DNA of 64,000 nt from Candidatus Ideonella esbjergensis. GTDB taxonomy: Bacteria; Pseudomonadota; Gammaproteobacteria; Burkholderiales; Burkholderiaceae_C. Of this stretch, positions 1-8,807 are shown piece by piece; positions within the stretch are counted from its first letter, which is position 1; every line of letters starts with the position of its first letter. The stretch covers positions 558,001 through 622,000 of the forward strand of contig JADJLP010000015.1 in assembly GCA_016710065.1 (NCBI GenBank). Reading direction: 5' to 3'. Position numbers and translations under genes: made by a program. A model generated the notes under the pieces. It did not search any database, had not been told where the DNA came from, and worked only from the letters and a program-made list of their open reading frames with translations.

Positions 1-2
1 CC

Positions 3-1898
3 TACCGCAAGCTGGTGGAAGAAAAGAACTGCCTGCTCAAGCTCTACCGCGACACAGCGATGGACCTGGGCCCCGACATGAACCTGCGGGAGCTGCGTGA
101 CAAGATCGACACCGAGATGGAGCACGCTAACGGTGTGATGAACGAGCTGATGCGCGACCAGTTCGAGGCGCTGGGCGTGAAATTTGAAGAAGCCACCTGG
201 GATGCTGCCAAGAAGGACTTGGGCAAACCCAAAAAGCGGCGAATGGAGCGAAAAGACATCGACGCCCAAACACCGTTCCACTGGGGCTACGTGTTTGACG
301 ACATCGTGCAACGGCGCGGGGGCTTTGACGTGATCCTGGCCAACCCGCCGTGGGAGGTGTTCAAGCCACAGGCCAGAGAATTCTTTGCCGAGCACTCCGC
401 GCTGGTCACCAAGAAGAAGATGAACATTAAGGAGTTTGAGAAGGAGCGATCTACGTTGCTGAAGGATCCGGAGGTACGGGCGGACCTGCTGGCGTACGAA
501 AGCCGTTTTCCTCACATGAACTTGTTTTTTCGATCGGCACCGGAATACCGCCATCAGACAGCCACTGTTGCGGGACGAAAGGTCGGCGCTGACCTTAATT
601 TGTACAAGCTCTTTACGGAGCGCTGCTTTGACTTGCTTCGGCCCGAGGGTCATTGCGGCATCGTGATTCCTAGCGGTCTTTACACCGATCTGGGCGCTAA
701 AGGCTTGCGCGACCTGCTGTTTGAAAGCACGAAAATTGAAGGCTTGTTCTGCTTTGAAAATCGCAAGGAAATTTTTGAAGGCGTGCACCGAAACTTCAAA
801 TTTGTTGTGCTGACATTTGAGAAGAGCGCAAGGCCGCGCGTGCAACAGGCGGGCGAGCGAAATGCCAGCGCAGCACCTGACGATTTGTTAGCAAGCGAAA
901 TCGTTGACGCAGCAGGTGGCGGCGGGACACTGCGTTTTCCCGCTGCGTTCATGCGCCACGATGTTGAAGATCTGGAGCGGTTTCCTCAGGAGGGCGCGCT
1001 GTGGCTCGATGTGGAGTTGATCAAAAGACTGTCACCCAACAGTTGTTCGATCATGGAATTCAAAGTAGCCGCAGACGTAGACATCGCCAAGAAGTTGCTT
1101 GCCCATCCCTTGCTTGGGGAACACCTGCCCGGGACGTGGAAGTTGACCTTGCATCGTGAACTTCACATGACGGACGACGAGCCCAACTTCAGGACGCAAG
1201 CTGAGCCGGGAGCTTTGCCCCTTGTCGAGGGCAAGATGATTCATCAGTTTGAGTACGCTCGCCAAGACTTCAAATACTGGGTTCCAGAGAACAAGGGACG
1301 CAAGTCGCTGATTGGACGGGAAGAAGACGTGGGTCAGCAACTTTCCTACCAACGGTATCGGTTGGCTCATCGCTCAGTTGCAAGTTCAACAAACGAACGC
1401 ACACTTATAGCCAGCATGCTTCCGCCCGCGGTGTTCAGCGGACATTCACTGAACGTGGGTTTTGAACCCAGGGCTGTTGATGTGCAGCTCTATCTGCTCG
1501 CTGTGATGAACAGTTTCGTGTTGGATTACTACCTTCGCCAGCAGGTGTCGGCCAACCTGACCATGTTTTTCATTTATCAATGTCCAGTGCCTCGACTGAC
1601 TTCGTCGGACGGTCGCTTTCGGCATGTCGTTTCCCGTGCTGCACGACTTGTCTGTGTGACCCCCGAATTTGACGAACTCGCGCGAGATGCGGGGATGGAA
1701 AGTCACAAAAGCGGCGCTCATGACCCAGCCGAGCGAGTCAAGCACCGAGCGGAACTGGATGGCTTGATCGCAAACATCTACGGCCTGAGCGAAGAAGAGT
1801 TCGCACACATACTGAAGGCCTTCCCGCTGGTGGCTGAGCCTGTGAAAGTGGCGGCGCTCAATGCCTGGCGCGATGTGAAGAAAGGACTGATTTCATGA
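3..1898 (+). CDS. Eco57I/type IIG-like adenine-specific DNA methyltransferase, 5' end outside window
   Basis: The reading frame is open from the left edge, so only the C-terminal ~630 residues are visible. The catalytic N6-adenine methyltransferase motif IV, NPPW, is at about 342-353, inside the context VILANPPWEVF. It is followed by the usual region with LYKLFTERCFDLLRPEGHCG and then by what should be a target-recognition region. This arrangement is typical of Eco57I-type fused restriction-modification enzymes and of methylases in phage-defence operons. The upstream part, which would carry the SAM-binding motif and any nuclease or helicase domain, cannot be seen. The stop overlaps the next start as ATGA, so the gene is translationally coupled to an ATPase. 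Base composition is noticeably less GC-rich than the core genes, consistent with acquired DNA. The methylase assignment is firm; the exact system type is not. Confidence 0.85.
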   Translation, partial: YRKLVEEKNCLLKLYRDTAMDLGPDMNLRELRDKIDTEMEHANGVMNELMRDQFEALGVKFEEATWDAAKKDLGKPKKRRMERKDIDAQTPFHWGYVFDDIVQRRGGFDVILANPPWEVFKPQAREFFAEHSALVTKKKMNIKEFEKERSTLLKDPEVRADLLAYESRFPHMNLFFRSAPEYRHQTATVAGRKVGADLNLYKLFTERCFDLLRPEGHCGIVIPSGLYTDLGAKGLRDLLFESTKIEGLFCFENRKEIFEGVHRNFKFVVLTFEKSARPRVQQAGERNASAAPDDLLASEIVDAAGGGGTLRFPAAFMRHDVEDLERFPQEGALWLDVELIKRLSPNSCSIMEFKVAADVDIAKKLLAHPLLGEHLPGTWKLTLHRELHMTDDEPNFRTQAEPGALPLVEGKMIHQFEYARQDFKYWVPENKGRKSLIGREEDVGQQLSYQRYRLAHRSVASSTNERTLIASMLPPAVFSGHSLNVGFEPRAVDVQLYLLAVMNSFVLDYYLRQQVSANLTMFFIYQCPVPRLTSSDGRFRHVVSRAARLVCVTPEFDELARDAGMESHKSGAHDPAERVKHRAELDGLIANIYGLSEEEFAHILKAFPLVAEPVKVAALNAWRDVKKGLIS

Positions 1899-3025
1899 GC
1901 CTTCAAAGCGTACGGGTGCGCAACTTCAAAGCGGTGGTGGACAGCAAGGTCGTGAAGCTGGGGCCGCTCACCGCGTTCATCGGCAACAACGGTGCCGGCA
2001 AGTCCAGCCTGATCGAGGCGCTGGAGACTTACCAGGCCATCGTGCGTGATGGGCTGGACGTGGCCATGCAGCGTTGGCTGGGTATAGAGCACGTGCGGCA
2101 CAAAGGGCAGGAAGCCAAGGAGCGTATGGGTAAAGTGGTCAACGCGATTTCATGGGAAGTCGCTTTGGGCGAGAGCCGGCGCAAGGTAACCCGCTTGGCC
2201 ATGAAGGTGAACAACGACCCTGCAGCTAACCACATGTTCATTGCCAGTGAGCGAGTGACTGGTGTGGACGGCATCTGGGTCGAGCGAGACCAAGCGGCTG
2301 GCTTGCAGTCGTATGGACCTGGTCGTTCCATGTTGCCGTATTCATTGAATGAAGACCTCGTGCACGCTGCAGACGAGGTGCTTGCCTGGCAGTTCCTAAC
2401 CTTGAGCCCCGAGCGAATGGGGTTGCCTGTGCCGCAGCAACGCACCAAAGGTCAGGTGCGACTGGCCAGCGACGGCTCCAACGTGGCGGACTTTCTGTTG
2501 GACTTGCGCCGGCAGAGCCCGAACGCGTTCGACGGCATCGTCGAAACCATGGCCTATGTGCTGCCCTACGCCAAAGACATTCAACCCACGCTGTCGTCTT
2601 CTGAAATCGAACGCAAGGCCTGGCTGCAGTTGAGCGAAGACACGTACAAAGTGCCTGGCTGGTTGCTGTCCACCGGCACGCTGCGCATGCTGGCTTTGTT
2701 GGCGCTACTTCGGCACCCGACACCGCCGCCCTTGATCGTTGTCGAAGAGATCGAAAACGGGCTCGATCCGCGCAGCATCCACCTGATCGTGGAAGAAATC
2801 CGCAGCGCGGTCTTGGCCGGCACCACGCAGGTCATCATCATCACCCATTCGCCGTACTTGCTTGATCTGTTGACGCTGGAGCATCTGGTGGTGGTAGAGC
2901 GCGACGCGCAAGGGCACCCGCGCTTTGCCCGGCCCGCAGACAACGACAGCCTGCAGCGGTGGGCGCTGGAGTTTGCCCCCGGCAAGCTCTACACCATGGG
3001 CAGTCTGACGGGGTTGTCTGCATGA
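1895..3025 (+). CDS. AAA-family (AAA15/AAA21, OLD-like) ATPase
   Basis: A 376-residue SMC/OLD-like ATPase. The N-terminus reads as an RVRNFKA strand followed by Walker A GNNGAGKSS at about residue 31-39. Near the C-terminus there is Walker B LIVVEEIENGLDPR with a catalytic glutamate pair, then the switch histidine in THSPYLLDLL. This layout is shared by ATPases of many anti-phage modules such as OLD, PARIS AriA and retron- or RM-associated ATPases, where the ATPase senses or scaffolds and a partner acts. Its start overlaps the methylase stop (ATGA) and its own stop overlaps the next start (ATGA), so all three genes should be made together. No nuclease domain is visible within this protein; the partner gene downstream is the candidate effector. 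Confidence 0.85.
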   Translation: MSLQSVRVRNFKAVVDSKVVKLGPLTAFIGNNGAGKSSLIEALETYQAIVRDGLDVAMQRWLGIEHVRHKGQEAKERMGKVVNAISWEVALGESRRKVTRLAMKVNNDPAANHMFIASERVTGVDGIWVERDQAAGLQSYGPGRSMLPYSLNEDLVHAADEVLAWQFLTLSPERMGLPVPQQRTKGQVRLASDGSNVADFLLDLRRQSPNAFDGIVETMAYVLPYAKDIQPTLSSSEIERKAWLQLSEDTYKVPGWLLSTGTLRMLALLALLRHPTPPPLIVVEEIENGLDPRSIHLIVEEIRSAVLAGTTQVIIITHSPYLLDLLTLEHLVVVERDAQGHPRFARPADNDSLQRWALEFAPGKLYTMGSLTGLSA

Positions 3026-3612
3026 CCATCGGCTTTGTCTTTGAATGCGGGCCACAGGGCGCGGACAAACAGGTGTGTGAGTACCTGGCCGGCCAATTGA
3101 AGCCAGGTGAAAAGATCGTTTCAACCACCTTGGACAACAAGCTGAAGTTGTTGGACGGCGCCGCGAGTGTGGCCAAGAAGCTGCTGGAAGAAGGGTGCGA
3201 CCGCGTCTTGATCGTTTGGGACTTGCGCCCTGCCTGGCCGGACAAGAAGGACAAACCTTGCAGGGCAGCGGAACGCAAGACACTCTTGGACGCCTTGGCA
3301 AAGGAAGGGCTGCAAGCTGCCCCCGTCTTCCTGATTTGTGTTGAGCAGGAGTTGGAGAGCTGGCTGCTGGCAAGCGACCAGGCCATCAGCGCGTTTCTTT
3401 CGACCGCCGCCCACCCCTACAAGGCGACGAGGGTCAAGAAGCCGGATCAGGTGCCAAACCCCAAGGCGGCAATGAACAACCATTTCAAAGCTGCCAGGGG
3501 CACGAGGTACGAAGACCACGTGCATGCCATCAAGGTGTTGAAAGCCGCTGAAGTGGATTTGAAGCGGCTACGGCGTTCGGACAGCTTTGCGCGATTCGAA
3601 GGCAAGTTGTGA
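3022..3612 (+). CDS. DUF4276-like protein, possible TOPRIM-type effector
   Basis: 196 residues from the ATG at 3022, which overlaps the ATPase stop; an in-frame start exists upstream but would overlap the ATPase by about 65 bp. Three acidic patches recall DUF4276/TOPRIM-like proteins paired with AAA ATPases: FECGPQGADK near residue 7, VLIVWDLRP near 63, and CVEQELESWLLA near 103. In that family the glutamate and aspartate positions are thought to form a metal site. There is no signal peptide or membrane segment. By position it is the last gene of the methylase-ATPase operon and a plausible effector. The family assignment is by pattern only and moderately sure; nuclease activity is inference. 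Confidence 0.6.
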   Translation: MTIGFVFECGPQGADKQVCEYLAGQLKPGEKIVSTTLDNKLKLLDGAASVAKKLLEEGCDRVLIVWDLRPAWPDKKDKPCRAAERKTLLDALAKEGLQAAPVFLICVEQELESWLLASDQAISAFLSTAAHPYKATRVKKPDQVPNPKAAMNNHFKAARGTRYEDHVHAIKVLKAAEVDLKRLRRSDSFARFEGKL

Positions 3613-3780
3613 CCGGGTTCATTATTTTGGCTCAAGATAATGAAGTGAGGAACTTCAAAAAGTCATTCCACATCAATCACTTGCGTGATTCGTCATTATC
3701 TTTCTGCTCAAATTTTGGGCGATGCGATCACCCGGGGATTACCACCGGGTAACGCCCGGGCATGGGCGGCGACCAGGCAT

Positions 3781-3806
3781 GAAAAACGGCGCCCCGAGGC
3801 GCCGTT
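3781..3806 (-). terminator. Rho-independent terminator of glcB
   Basis: A perfect 9-bp stem, AACGGCGCC paired with GGCGCCGTT around a 4-nt loop, lies 24 bp past the glcB stop. Read on the minus strand it is followed by five T residues. The 217 bp between 3613 and 3829 otherwise hold an AT-richer stretch with no gene. Confidence 0.85.
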
Positions 3807-3829
3807 GTCATTCACAAAGCTGAACCGGC

Positions 3830-6022
3830 TCAGGCCGCCGCCTTCACCTTCAAGCGCCAGGCGTGCAGCAGCGGCTCGGTGTAGCCGCTGGGCTGGGCCA
3901 GGCCCTTGAACACCAGGTCGCAGGCGGCCTGGTAGGCGGCGCCGTCTGCGTTCTTGGCCATGGGCTGGTACGCAGCGTCGCCGGCGTTCTGCTTGTCCAC
4001 CACCTTGGCCATGCGCTTCAAGGTGCTCTTCACCTGGGCCTTGGTGACCACGCCGTGGTGCAGCCAGTTGGCCATGTGCTGGCTGCTGATGCGCAGCGTG
4101 GCGCGGTCTTCCATCAGGCCCACGTTGTGGATGTCGGGCACCTTGGAGCAGCCCACGCCCTGGTCCACCCAGCGCACCACATAGCCCAGGATGCCCTGGG
4201 CGTTGTTGTCCAGTTCCTGCTGCTTCTCTTCGTCACTCCACTTGGCCTGCTTCACCACGGGGATGGTCAGCAGGCCGGTGAGGATCTCGTCGCGCACCGC
4301 GTCCACGTCGGTCTTCTCCAGTTCCTTCTGCACCTTGAACACGTCCACCTGGTGGTAGTGCAGGGCGTGCAGCGTGGCGGCGGTGGGGCTGGGCGTCCAG
4401 GCGGTGTTGGCCCCGGCCTTGGGGTGGGCGATCTTCTGCTGCAGCATCGCGGCCATCAGGTCGGGCATGGCCCACATGCCCTTGCCGATCTGGGCCTTGC
4501 CGCGCAGGCCGCACTCCAGGCCCACCAGCACGTTGCTGCGCTCATAGGCCTGGATCCACGCGCTGCTCTTCATGTCGCCCTTGCGCATCATCGGGCCGGC
4601 CTGCATGGCGGTGTGCATCTCGTCGCCGGTGCGGTCGAGGAAGCCGGTGTTGATGAAGGCCACGCGGCTGGCGGCCGCGGCAATGCAGGCCTTGAGGTTG
4701 ACGCTGGTGCGGCGCTCTTCGTCCATGATGCCCAGCTTCACGGTGCTGTCGGGCAGGCCCAGCAGCTTCTCCACGCGGCCGAACAGCTCGGTGGCGAAAG
4801 CCACTTCGGCCGGGCCGTGCATCTTGGGCTTGACGATGTAGACCGAGCCCTTGCGGGTGTTCTTGATGCCGTTGGCGCCATTGCCCTTGATGTCGTGCAG
4901 GGCGATGGTGGTCGTGATGACGGCGTCCAGGATGCCTTCGGGGATTTCTTTGCCGTCAGCGCCCCAGAGGATGGCCGGGTTGGTCATCAAATGACCGACG
5001 TTGCGCACGAACAGCAACGAGCGGCCGTGCAGGGCCACGTCTTCGCCGCGCGGGCCGGTGTACAGGCGATCCGGGTTGAGGCCGCGCGTGAAGACCTTGT
5101 CGCCCTTGCGTACTTCCTCGGTCAGCGTGCCCTTGAGGATGCCCAGCCAGTTGCCGTAGGCCTGCACCTTGTCGGCGGCGTCCACCACGGCCACCGAGTC
5201 TTCCAGGTCGAGGATGGTGGACAGGGCCGATTCGATCACCAGGTCGCTCACGCCGGCCGCGTCGGCGCCACCGATGACGGTGCTGCGGTCGATGCGGATG
5301 TCCAGGTGCAGGCCGTGGTGGCTCAGCAGCACGGCGCTGGGCTCACCCATCTCGCCCTGGAAGCCCACGAACTGGGCCGGGTTCTTCAGGCCCACGGTGT
5401 GGCCGTTCTTCAGTGTGACGGCGAGCGCGTTGTCCACCACGCGGTAGGCGGTGGAATCGATGTGCGAGCCCTTCTTCAGAGGCGCGCAGCGGTCCAGCAC
5501 ATGGCGGGCGTACTCGATGACCTTGGCGCCACGCACGGGGTTGTAGCCCTTGCCCTTCTCGGCGCCATCGGCTTCGGGCAGCGCGTCGGTGCCGTACAGC
5601 GCGTCGTACAGGCTGCCCCAGCGGGCGTTGGCGGCGTTCAGCGCGTAGCGGGCGTTGGTGATGGGCACCACCAACTGCGGGCCGGCTTGCAGGGCGAGCT
5701 CGGCATCCACGTTCTTGGTGGTGGCCTTCACCTTGGCGGGCACCGGCACCAGGTAGCCGATCTTCTCCAGGAAGGCGCGGTACTTGCGCAGGTTCTTGAT
5801 CGGGCCGGGATTCGCCTTGTGCCAGGCGTCCAGCTCAGTCTGCAGACGGTCGCGCTCGGCCAGCAGCGCGGCGTTCTTGGGCGCCAGGTCGGCCACGATC
5901 TGGCCAAAGCCCTGCCAGAAGTGCGCGGCCGAGACGCCGGTGCCGGGCAGCACGTCCTTCTCGATGAAGTTGTACAGGGCGGTGGCCACTTGCAGGCCGT
6001 GTTGGGTGATGCGCTCGTTCAT
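3830..6022 (-). CDS. glcB: Malate synthase G
   Basis: 730 residues, close to the usual length of about 723 for the G isoform. It condenses glyoxylate with acetyl-CoA to malate in the glyoxylate and glycolate pathways, in the cytoplasm. Family features are clear throughout: an N-terminal ALYNFIEKDVLPGTG segment, the central MDEERRTSVNLKA stretch, GFLDRTGDEMHT, and a C-terminal HNVGLMEDRATLRIS block. The ATG at 6022 is preferred over a TTG two codons upstream because a GAGG ribosome-binding site lies correctly before it. A haloacid-dehalogenase-like gene ends 39 bp upstream on the same strand and may share the transcript; a terminator follows the gene. No isocitrate lyase is visible nearby. Confidence 0.95.
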   Translation of the reverse strand: MNERITQHGLQVATALYNFIEKDVLPGTGVSAAHFWQGFGQIVADLAPKNAALLAERDRLQTELDAWHKANPGPIKNLRKYRAFLEKIGYLVPVPAKVKATTKNVDAELALQAGPQLVVPITNARYALNAANARWGSLYDALYGTDALPEADGAEKGKGYNPVRGAKVIEYARHVLDRCAPLKKGSHIDSTAYRVVDNALAVTLKNGHTVGLKNPAQFVGFQGEMGEPSAVLLSHHGLHLDIRIDRSTVIGGADAAGVSDLVIESALSTILDLEDSVAVVDAADKVQAYGNWLGILKGTLTEEVRKGDKVFTRGLNPDRLYTGPRGEDVALHGRSLLFVRNVGHLMTNPAILWGADGKEIPEGILDAVITTTIALHDIKGNGANGIKNTRKGSVYIVKPKMHGPAEVAFATELFGRVEKLLGLPDSTVKLGIMDEERRTSVNLKACIAAAASRVAFINTGFLDRTGDEMHTAMQAGPMMRKGDMKSSAWIQAYERSNVLVGLECGLRGKAQIGKGMWAMPDLMAAMLQQKIAHPKAGANTAWTPSPTAATLHALHYHQVDVFKVQKELEKTDVDAVRDEILTGLLTIPVVKQAKWSDEEKQQELDNNAQGILGYVVRWVDQGVGCSKVPDIHNVGLMEDRATLRISSQHMANWLHHGVVTKAQVKSTLKRMAKVVDKQNAGDAAYQPMAKNADGAAYQAACDLVFKGLAQPSGYTEPLLHAWRLKVKAAA

Positions 6023-6061
6023 GGGCAACCTCGTGGTCTAGAAGGAAAAGAGAAAGAAGAA

Positions 6062-6760
6062 TCAGGCGGGAAAGAAATCCAGCACCTCGCGCAGGCTGTG
6101 CCCGGTGCGGGTGGGTGTGCAGTTCAGGCGCTCCAGCGGTGCGCCGGCGCGGTTGACCCACAGCGTGGTGTAGCCGAACCAGGTGGCGCCGATGGCGTCC
6201 CAGCCGTTGCTGGAGACGAAGAGGATTTCCCTGGGCGGCAGCTGCAACGCGTCCACGCCCACCTGGTAGGCGGCGGGGTCGGTCTTGAAGGTCTGGGTGG
6301 CGTGCACGCTCAGCACCTCGTCCAGCAACTCGGTGAGGCCAGCGCTCTTCACGGCCACGGCCAGCATGTCGGGATCGCCGTTGCTGAGGATGCCGGTGCG
6401 CACGCCGCGCGCCTTCAGCGCCTGCAGCACCTCGCGGTTCTCGGGAAAGGCCGAGAGGTGGCGGTACTGGTTCATCAGCCGCTCCTCGCCTTCAGCCGTC
6501 AGTGCCAGGCCCAACTTCTCGGCGCTGAACTTCAGCGCATTGCGCGTGATGGCCCAGAACGGCTGGTAATGGCGCGGGCCGCTCATCGACACCAGCCGCG
6601 TGTAGTCGATCTGCTTGTCGCGCCACAGCTGTGCCAGGGCATTGCCGGAGCCGGGGAACAACTGCTCGGCCGTGAGCGCCACGCTGTAGACGTCGAACAG
6701 CGTGCCGTAGGCGTCGAACAGCACGGCGCGCGGGGGTTGCTTGGCAGGGCCCTTTTCCAT
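6062..6760 (-). CDS. Haloacid dehalogenase type II-like HAD hydrolase
   Basis: 232 residues. HAD motif I is VLFDAYGTLFDVY with the nucleophile aspartate, motif II is GILSNGDP, and the conserved SSNGWDAIGA motif follows. These match the L-2-haloacid dehalogenase subgroup, which hydrolyses 2-haloacids to 2-hydroxyacids. The substrate in this organism is not shown; many members act on other small acids, and its position 39 bp before malate synthase hints at glyoxylate/glycolate-type metabolites. It is divergent from a LysR gene across 85 bp, the usual arrangement of a LysR regulator and its target. Confidence 0.85.
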   Translation of the reverse strand: MEKGPAKQPPRAVLFDAYGTLFDVYSVALTAEQLFPGSGNALAQLWRDKQIDYTRLVSMSGPRHYQPFWAITRNALKFSAEKLGLALTAEGEERLMNQYRHLSAFPENREVLQALKARGVRTGILSNGDPDMLAVAVKSAGLTELLDEVLSVHATQTFKTDPAAYQVGVDALQLPPREILFVSSNGWDAIGATWFGYTTLWVNRAGAPLERLNCTPTRTGHSLREVLDFFPA

Positions 6761-6845
6761 CCCCGCAATTTATTCGATACTTGGCCAGCCATTACCAGCG
6801 CCAGAAGTGATGGATTCGTGACTTCGACGCACAAATAAAACCGGC

Positions 6846-7757
6846 ATGGACCGCCTCAAGCAGATCGAGACCTTTGTTGCCGTGGCCACCAAGGGCAGCC
6901 TCACGGCCGCAGCAGGGGCCGAGGGCGTGGCCCCGGCGGTCATCGGCCGGCGCATGGACGCGCTGGAGGCGCGCCTGGGTGTGAAGCTGCTGCTGCGCAC
7001 CACGCGGCGCCTCTCACTGACCCACGAAGGCAGCGCCTTCCTGGAAGACTGCCAGCGCCTGATCACCGACTTCAACAACGCCGAAGCCAGTGTTTCAGAG
7101 GGTGGCGTGAAAGCCAGTGGTCACTTGCGTGTCACCGCGCCGGCCGGTTTTGGCCGCCGCCACGTGGCGCCGCTGGTGCCGGGCTTCCTGGCCGAGCACA
7201 GCGACGTGAGCCTGTCGCTGAACCTCAGCGACCGCGTCGTGGACATCGTCAACGAGGGCTTCGACAGCGCCGTGCGGGTGGGCGACATGCCCGATTCCAG
7301 CCTGGTCAGCGTGCGCCTGGCCGACAACCGCCGGCTCTGCGTGGCCACGCCGGCCTACCTGAAGCGAGCCGGCACGCCAGCCAGCCCGGCCGACCTGGTG
7401 CGCCACCAATGCCTGACCCTCAGCTCCGACGCCAGCCAGACCCGGGGCTGGGCCTTCTTGGAGGGTGGCGCCTTGACGCATTTGCGCCCCGGCGGCCGAC
7501 TGGACTGCAGCGACGGCCAGGTGCTGCACGAGTGGTGCCTGCAGGGCCTGGGCCTGGCCTGGCGCAGCACCTGGGAGGTGCAGGGCGAGTTGGCGGCGGG
7601 CCGCCTGGTGAGCGTGCTGGACGACTTTGCCGCGCCGCCCAACGGCATCTATGCCATCTTTCCCAGCGCGCGCCACTTGCCACTGCGGGTGCGGCTGTGG
7701 ATCGACTTTCTCAAGCACAGTTTTGGCGATACGGACTACTGGCGGCGCCCCCATTGA
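6846..7757 (+). CDS. LysR-family transcriptional regulator
   Basis: 303 residues. An N-terminal winged helix-turn-helix (MDRLKQIETFVAVATKGSLTAAA, with a GRRMDALEARLGVKLLLRTTRR recognition and wing segment) is followed by a substrate-binding domain of the periplasmic-binding fold. Its position, divergent from the dehalogenase-glcB pair over an 85-bp AT-rich gap, suggests it controls those genes and itself. The effector is unknown. The subgroup looks like the common proteobacterial DsdC/CrgA-type regulators, which often give no substrate clue by sequence. Confidence 0.92.
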   Translation: MDRLKQIETFVAVATKGSLTAAAGAEGVAPAVIGRRMDALEARLGVKLLLRTTRRLSLTHEGSAFLEDCQRLITDFNNAEASVSEGGVKASGHLRVTAPAGFGRRHVAPLVPGFLAEHSDVSLSLNLSDRVVDIVNEGFDSAVRVGDMPDSSLVSVRLADNRRLCVATPAYLKRAGTPASPADLVRHQCLTLSSDASQTRGWAFLEGGALTHLRPGGRLDCSDGQVLHEWCLQGLGLAWRSTWEVQGELAAGRLVSVLDDFAAPPNGIYAIFPSARHLPLRVRLWIDFLKHSFGDTDYWRRPH

Positions 7758-7805
7758 AACCGGGGCCTTGCGACGCCAGCCCCGCAGCCCACCGATACTG
7801 CCGCC

Positions 7806-8252
7806 ATGCTGTTAGAAGCCACCCTCGCCTACCTCCACCTCGCCGCCGTGCTGGCCATGGTGGTGTTCTCCACCAGCCAGGCTGCCCTGCTGCGTGCCGA
7901 GTGGCTCAATGCCGCCGCCGTGCAGCGCCTCAAGCTGGTGAACAGGGTCTACTTGATCACGCTGGCAGCACTGCTGCTCACCGGTTTGCTGCGCATGGGC
8001 CTTGGCGTGAAGGGCGTGCACTGGTACGGCTTGCAGCCGCTGCTCTGGGGCAAGCTGGCCGGCTTGGCCCTGCTGGGTTGGGCTGCGGTGGCGCCTGGCA
8101 AGGCCTATGCACGCTGGGCCGCCGCCGGGGCCGCGCTGCCCGGCGCAGACGAAGTGGCGGCTGTGCGCAAGCTGGTGATGCGGGCCTCGCACGGCATGCT
8201 CATCATCCCCGCACTGGCGGTGCTGCTGGCGCGCGGCGTGGGCACGGTATAG
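7806..8252 (+). CDS. DUF2214 inner-membrane protein
   Basis: 148 residues with about four hydrophobic helices, starting MLLEATLAYLHLAAVLAMVVF, typical of the DUF2214 family. Function is not known for the family. It sits 48 bp after the LysR gene on the same strand and is followed by a strong bidirectional terminator, so it could be cotranscribed with the regulator. No catalytic motif is visible. Confidence 0.8.
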   Translation: MLLEATLAYLHLAAVLAMVVFSTSQAALLRAEWLNAAAVQRLKLVNRVYLITLAALLLTGLLRMGLGVKGVHWYGLQPLLWGKLAGLALLGWAAVAPGKAYARWAAAGAALPGADEVAAVRKLVMRASHGMLIIPALAVLLARGVGTV

Positions 8253-8266
8253 GCCCTGGAAACAAC

Positions 8267-8288
8267 AAAGCCCGGCGAACCGGGCTTT
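8267..8288. terminator. Bidirectional terminator between DUF2214 and psiF-like genes
   Basis: AAAGCCCGG and CCGGGCTTT form a perfect 9-bp stem around CGAA, with T-rich flanks on both strands. It lies between two convergent genes, 14 bp after the first stop and 20 bp after the second. Confidence 0.85.
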
Positions 8289-8308
8289 GGGCAGGGACTG
8301 CGGAGTGC

Positions 8309-8635
8309 TTACTTGGCGCTCAGGCATTCCTTCATGAAGGCCTTGCGCTCGTCGCCCTTCAGCGCCTTGGTCTTGGCATCGGCGTTGCAGGTCTTCATCT
8401 TTTCTTGCTGGGCGGTGCGGCCGTCCTTCTTGGCGCTCAGGCATTCCTTCATGAAGGCCTTGCGCTCGTCGCCCTTCTTGTCGGCTGCGTCGGTGTTGCA
8501 CTGGCCCATCTTGCTTTGCTGCTTGGTGGGGGCCTTGGCTTCCGCAGGTGCGGCGGCGGCGGCCGGTGCGGCGGTCTGGGCCGAGGCGGCGAAGACGGCG
8601 GTGGCCAGCAGGGCGGCGGTGATCAGGTGCTTCAT
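8309..8635 (-). CDS. PsiF-repeat secreted protein
   Basis: 108 residues. A cleavable signal peptide (MKHLITAALLATAVFAASAQ) leads into an Ala/Pro-rich linker and two PsiF repeats of about 30 residues each, both ending in the words ERKAFMKECLSAK and each carrying a pair of cysteines. PsiF of Escherichia coli is phosphate-starvation inducible, but its role is unknown. The ATG at 8635 is preferred over an upstream in-frame start because AGGAAGGA lies just before it. It is periplasmic by prediction. The two repeats are near-identical also at DNA level, pointing to a tandem duplication. Confidence 0.88.
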   Translation of the reverse strand: MKHLITAALLATAVFAASAQTAAPAAAAAPAEAKAPTKQQSKMGQCNTDAADKKGDERKAFMKECLSAKKDGRTAQQEKMKTCNADAKTKALKGDERKAFMKECLSAK

Positions 8636-8807
8636 GTGGGAATCCTTCCTAGCGGTTTGACAGAGTGGGTTGGCGTTGCGCCGACGGCGATTCAAACAGA
8701 GCCCATCGACGGCGGCAACCCGGCAACGGCCCTGAGTGGCCATTGGTGCACAGGGCTGGCGTGAATTTGCGCAAAGTCTGTTGCCGGTCAGACAACAAGT
8801 CCTTTGG

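Noticed and set aside
3863..6838. 991-codon open frame on the plus strand
   Set aside because: It is antisense to malate synthase and the HAD gene, His/Val/Gly-rich with no known motif; a high-GC shadow frame.
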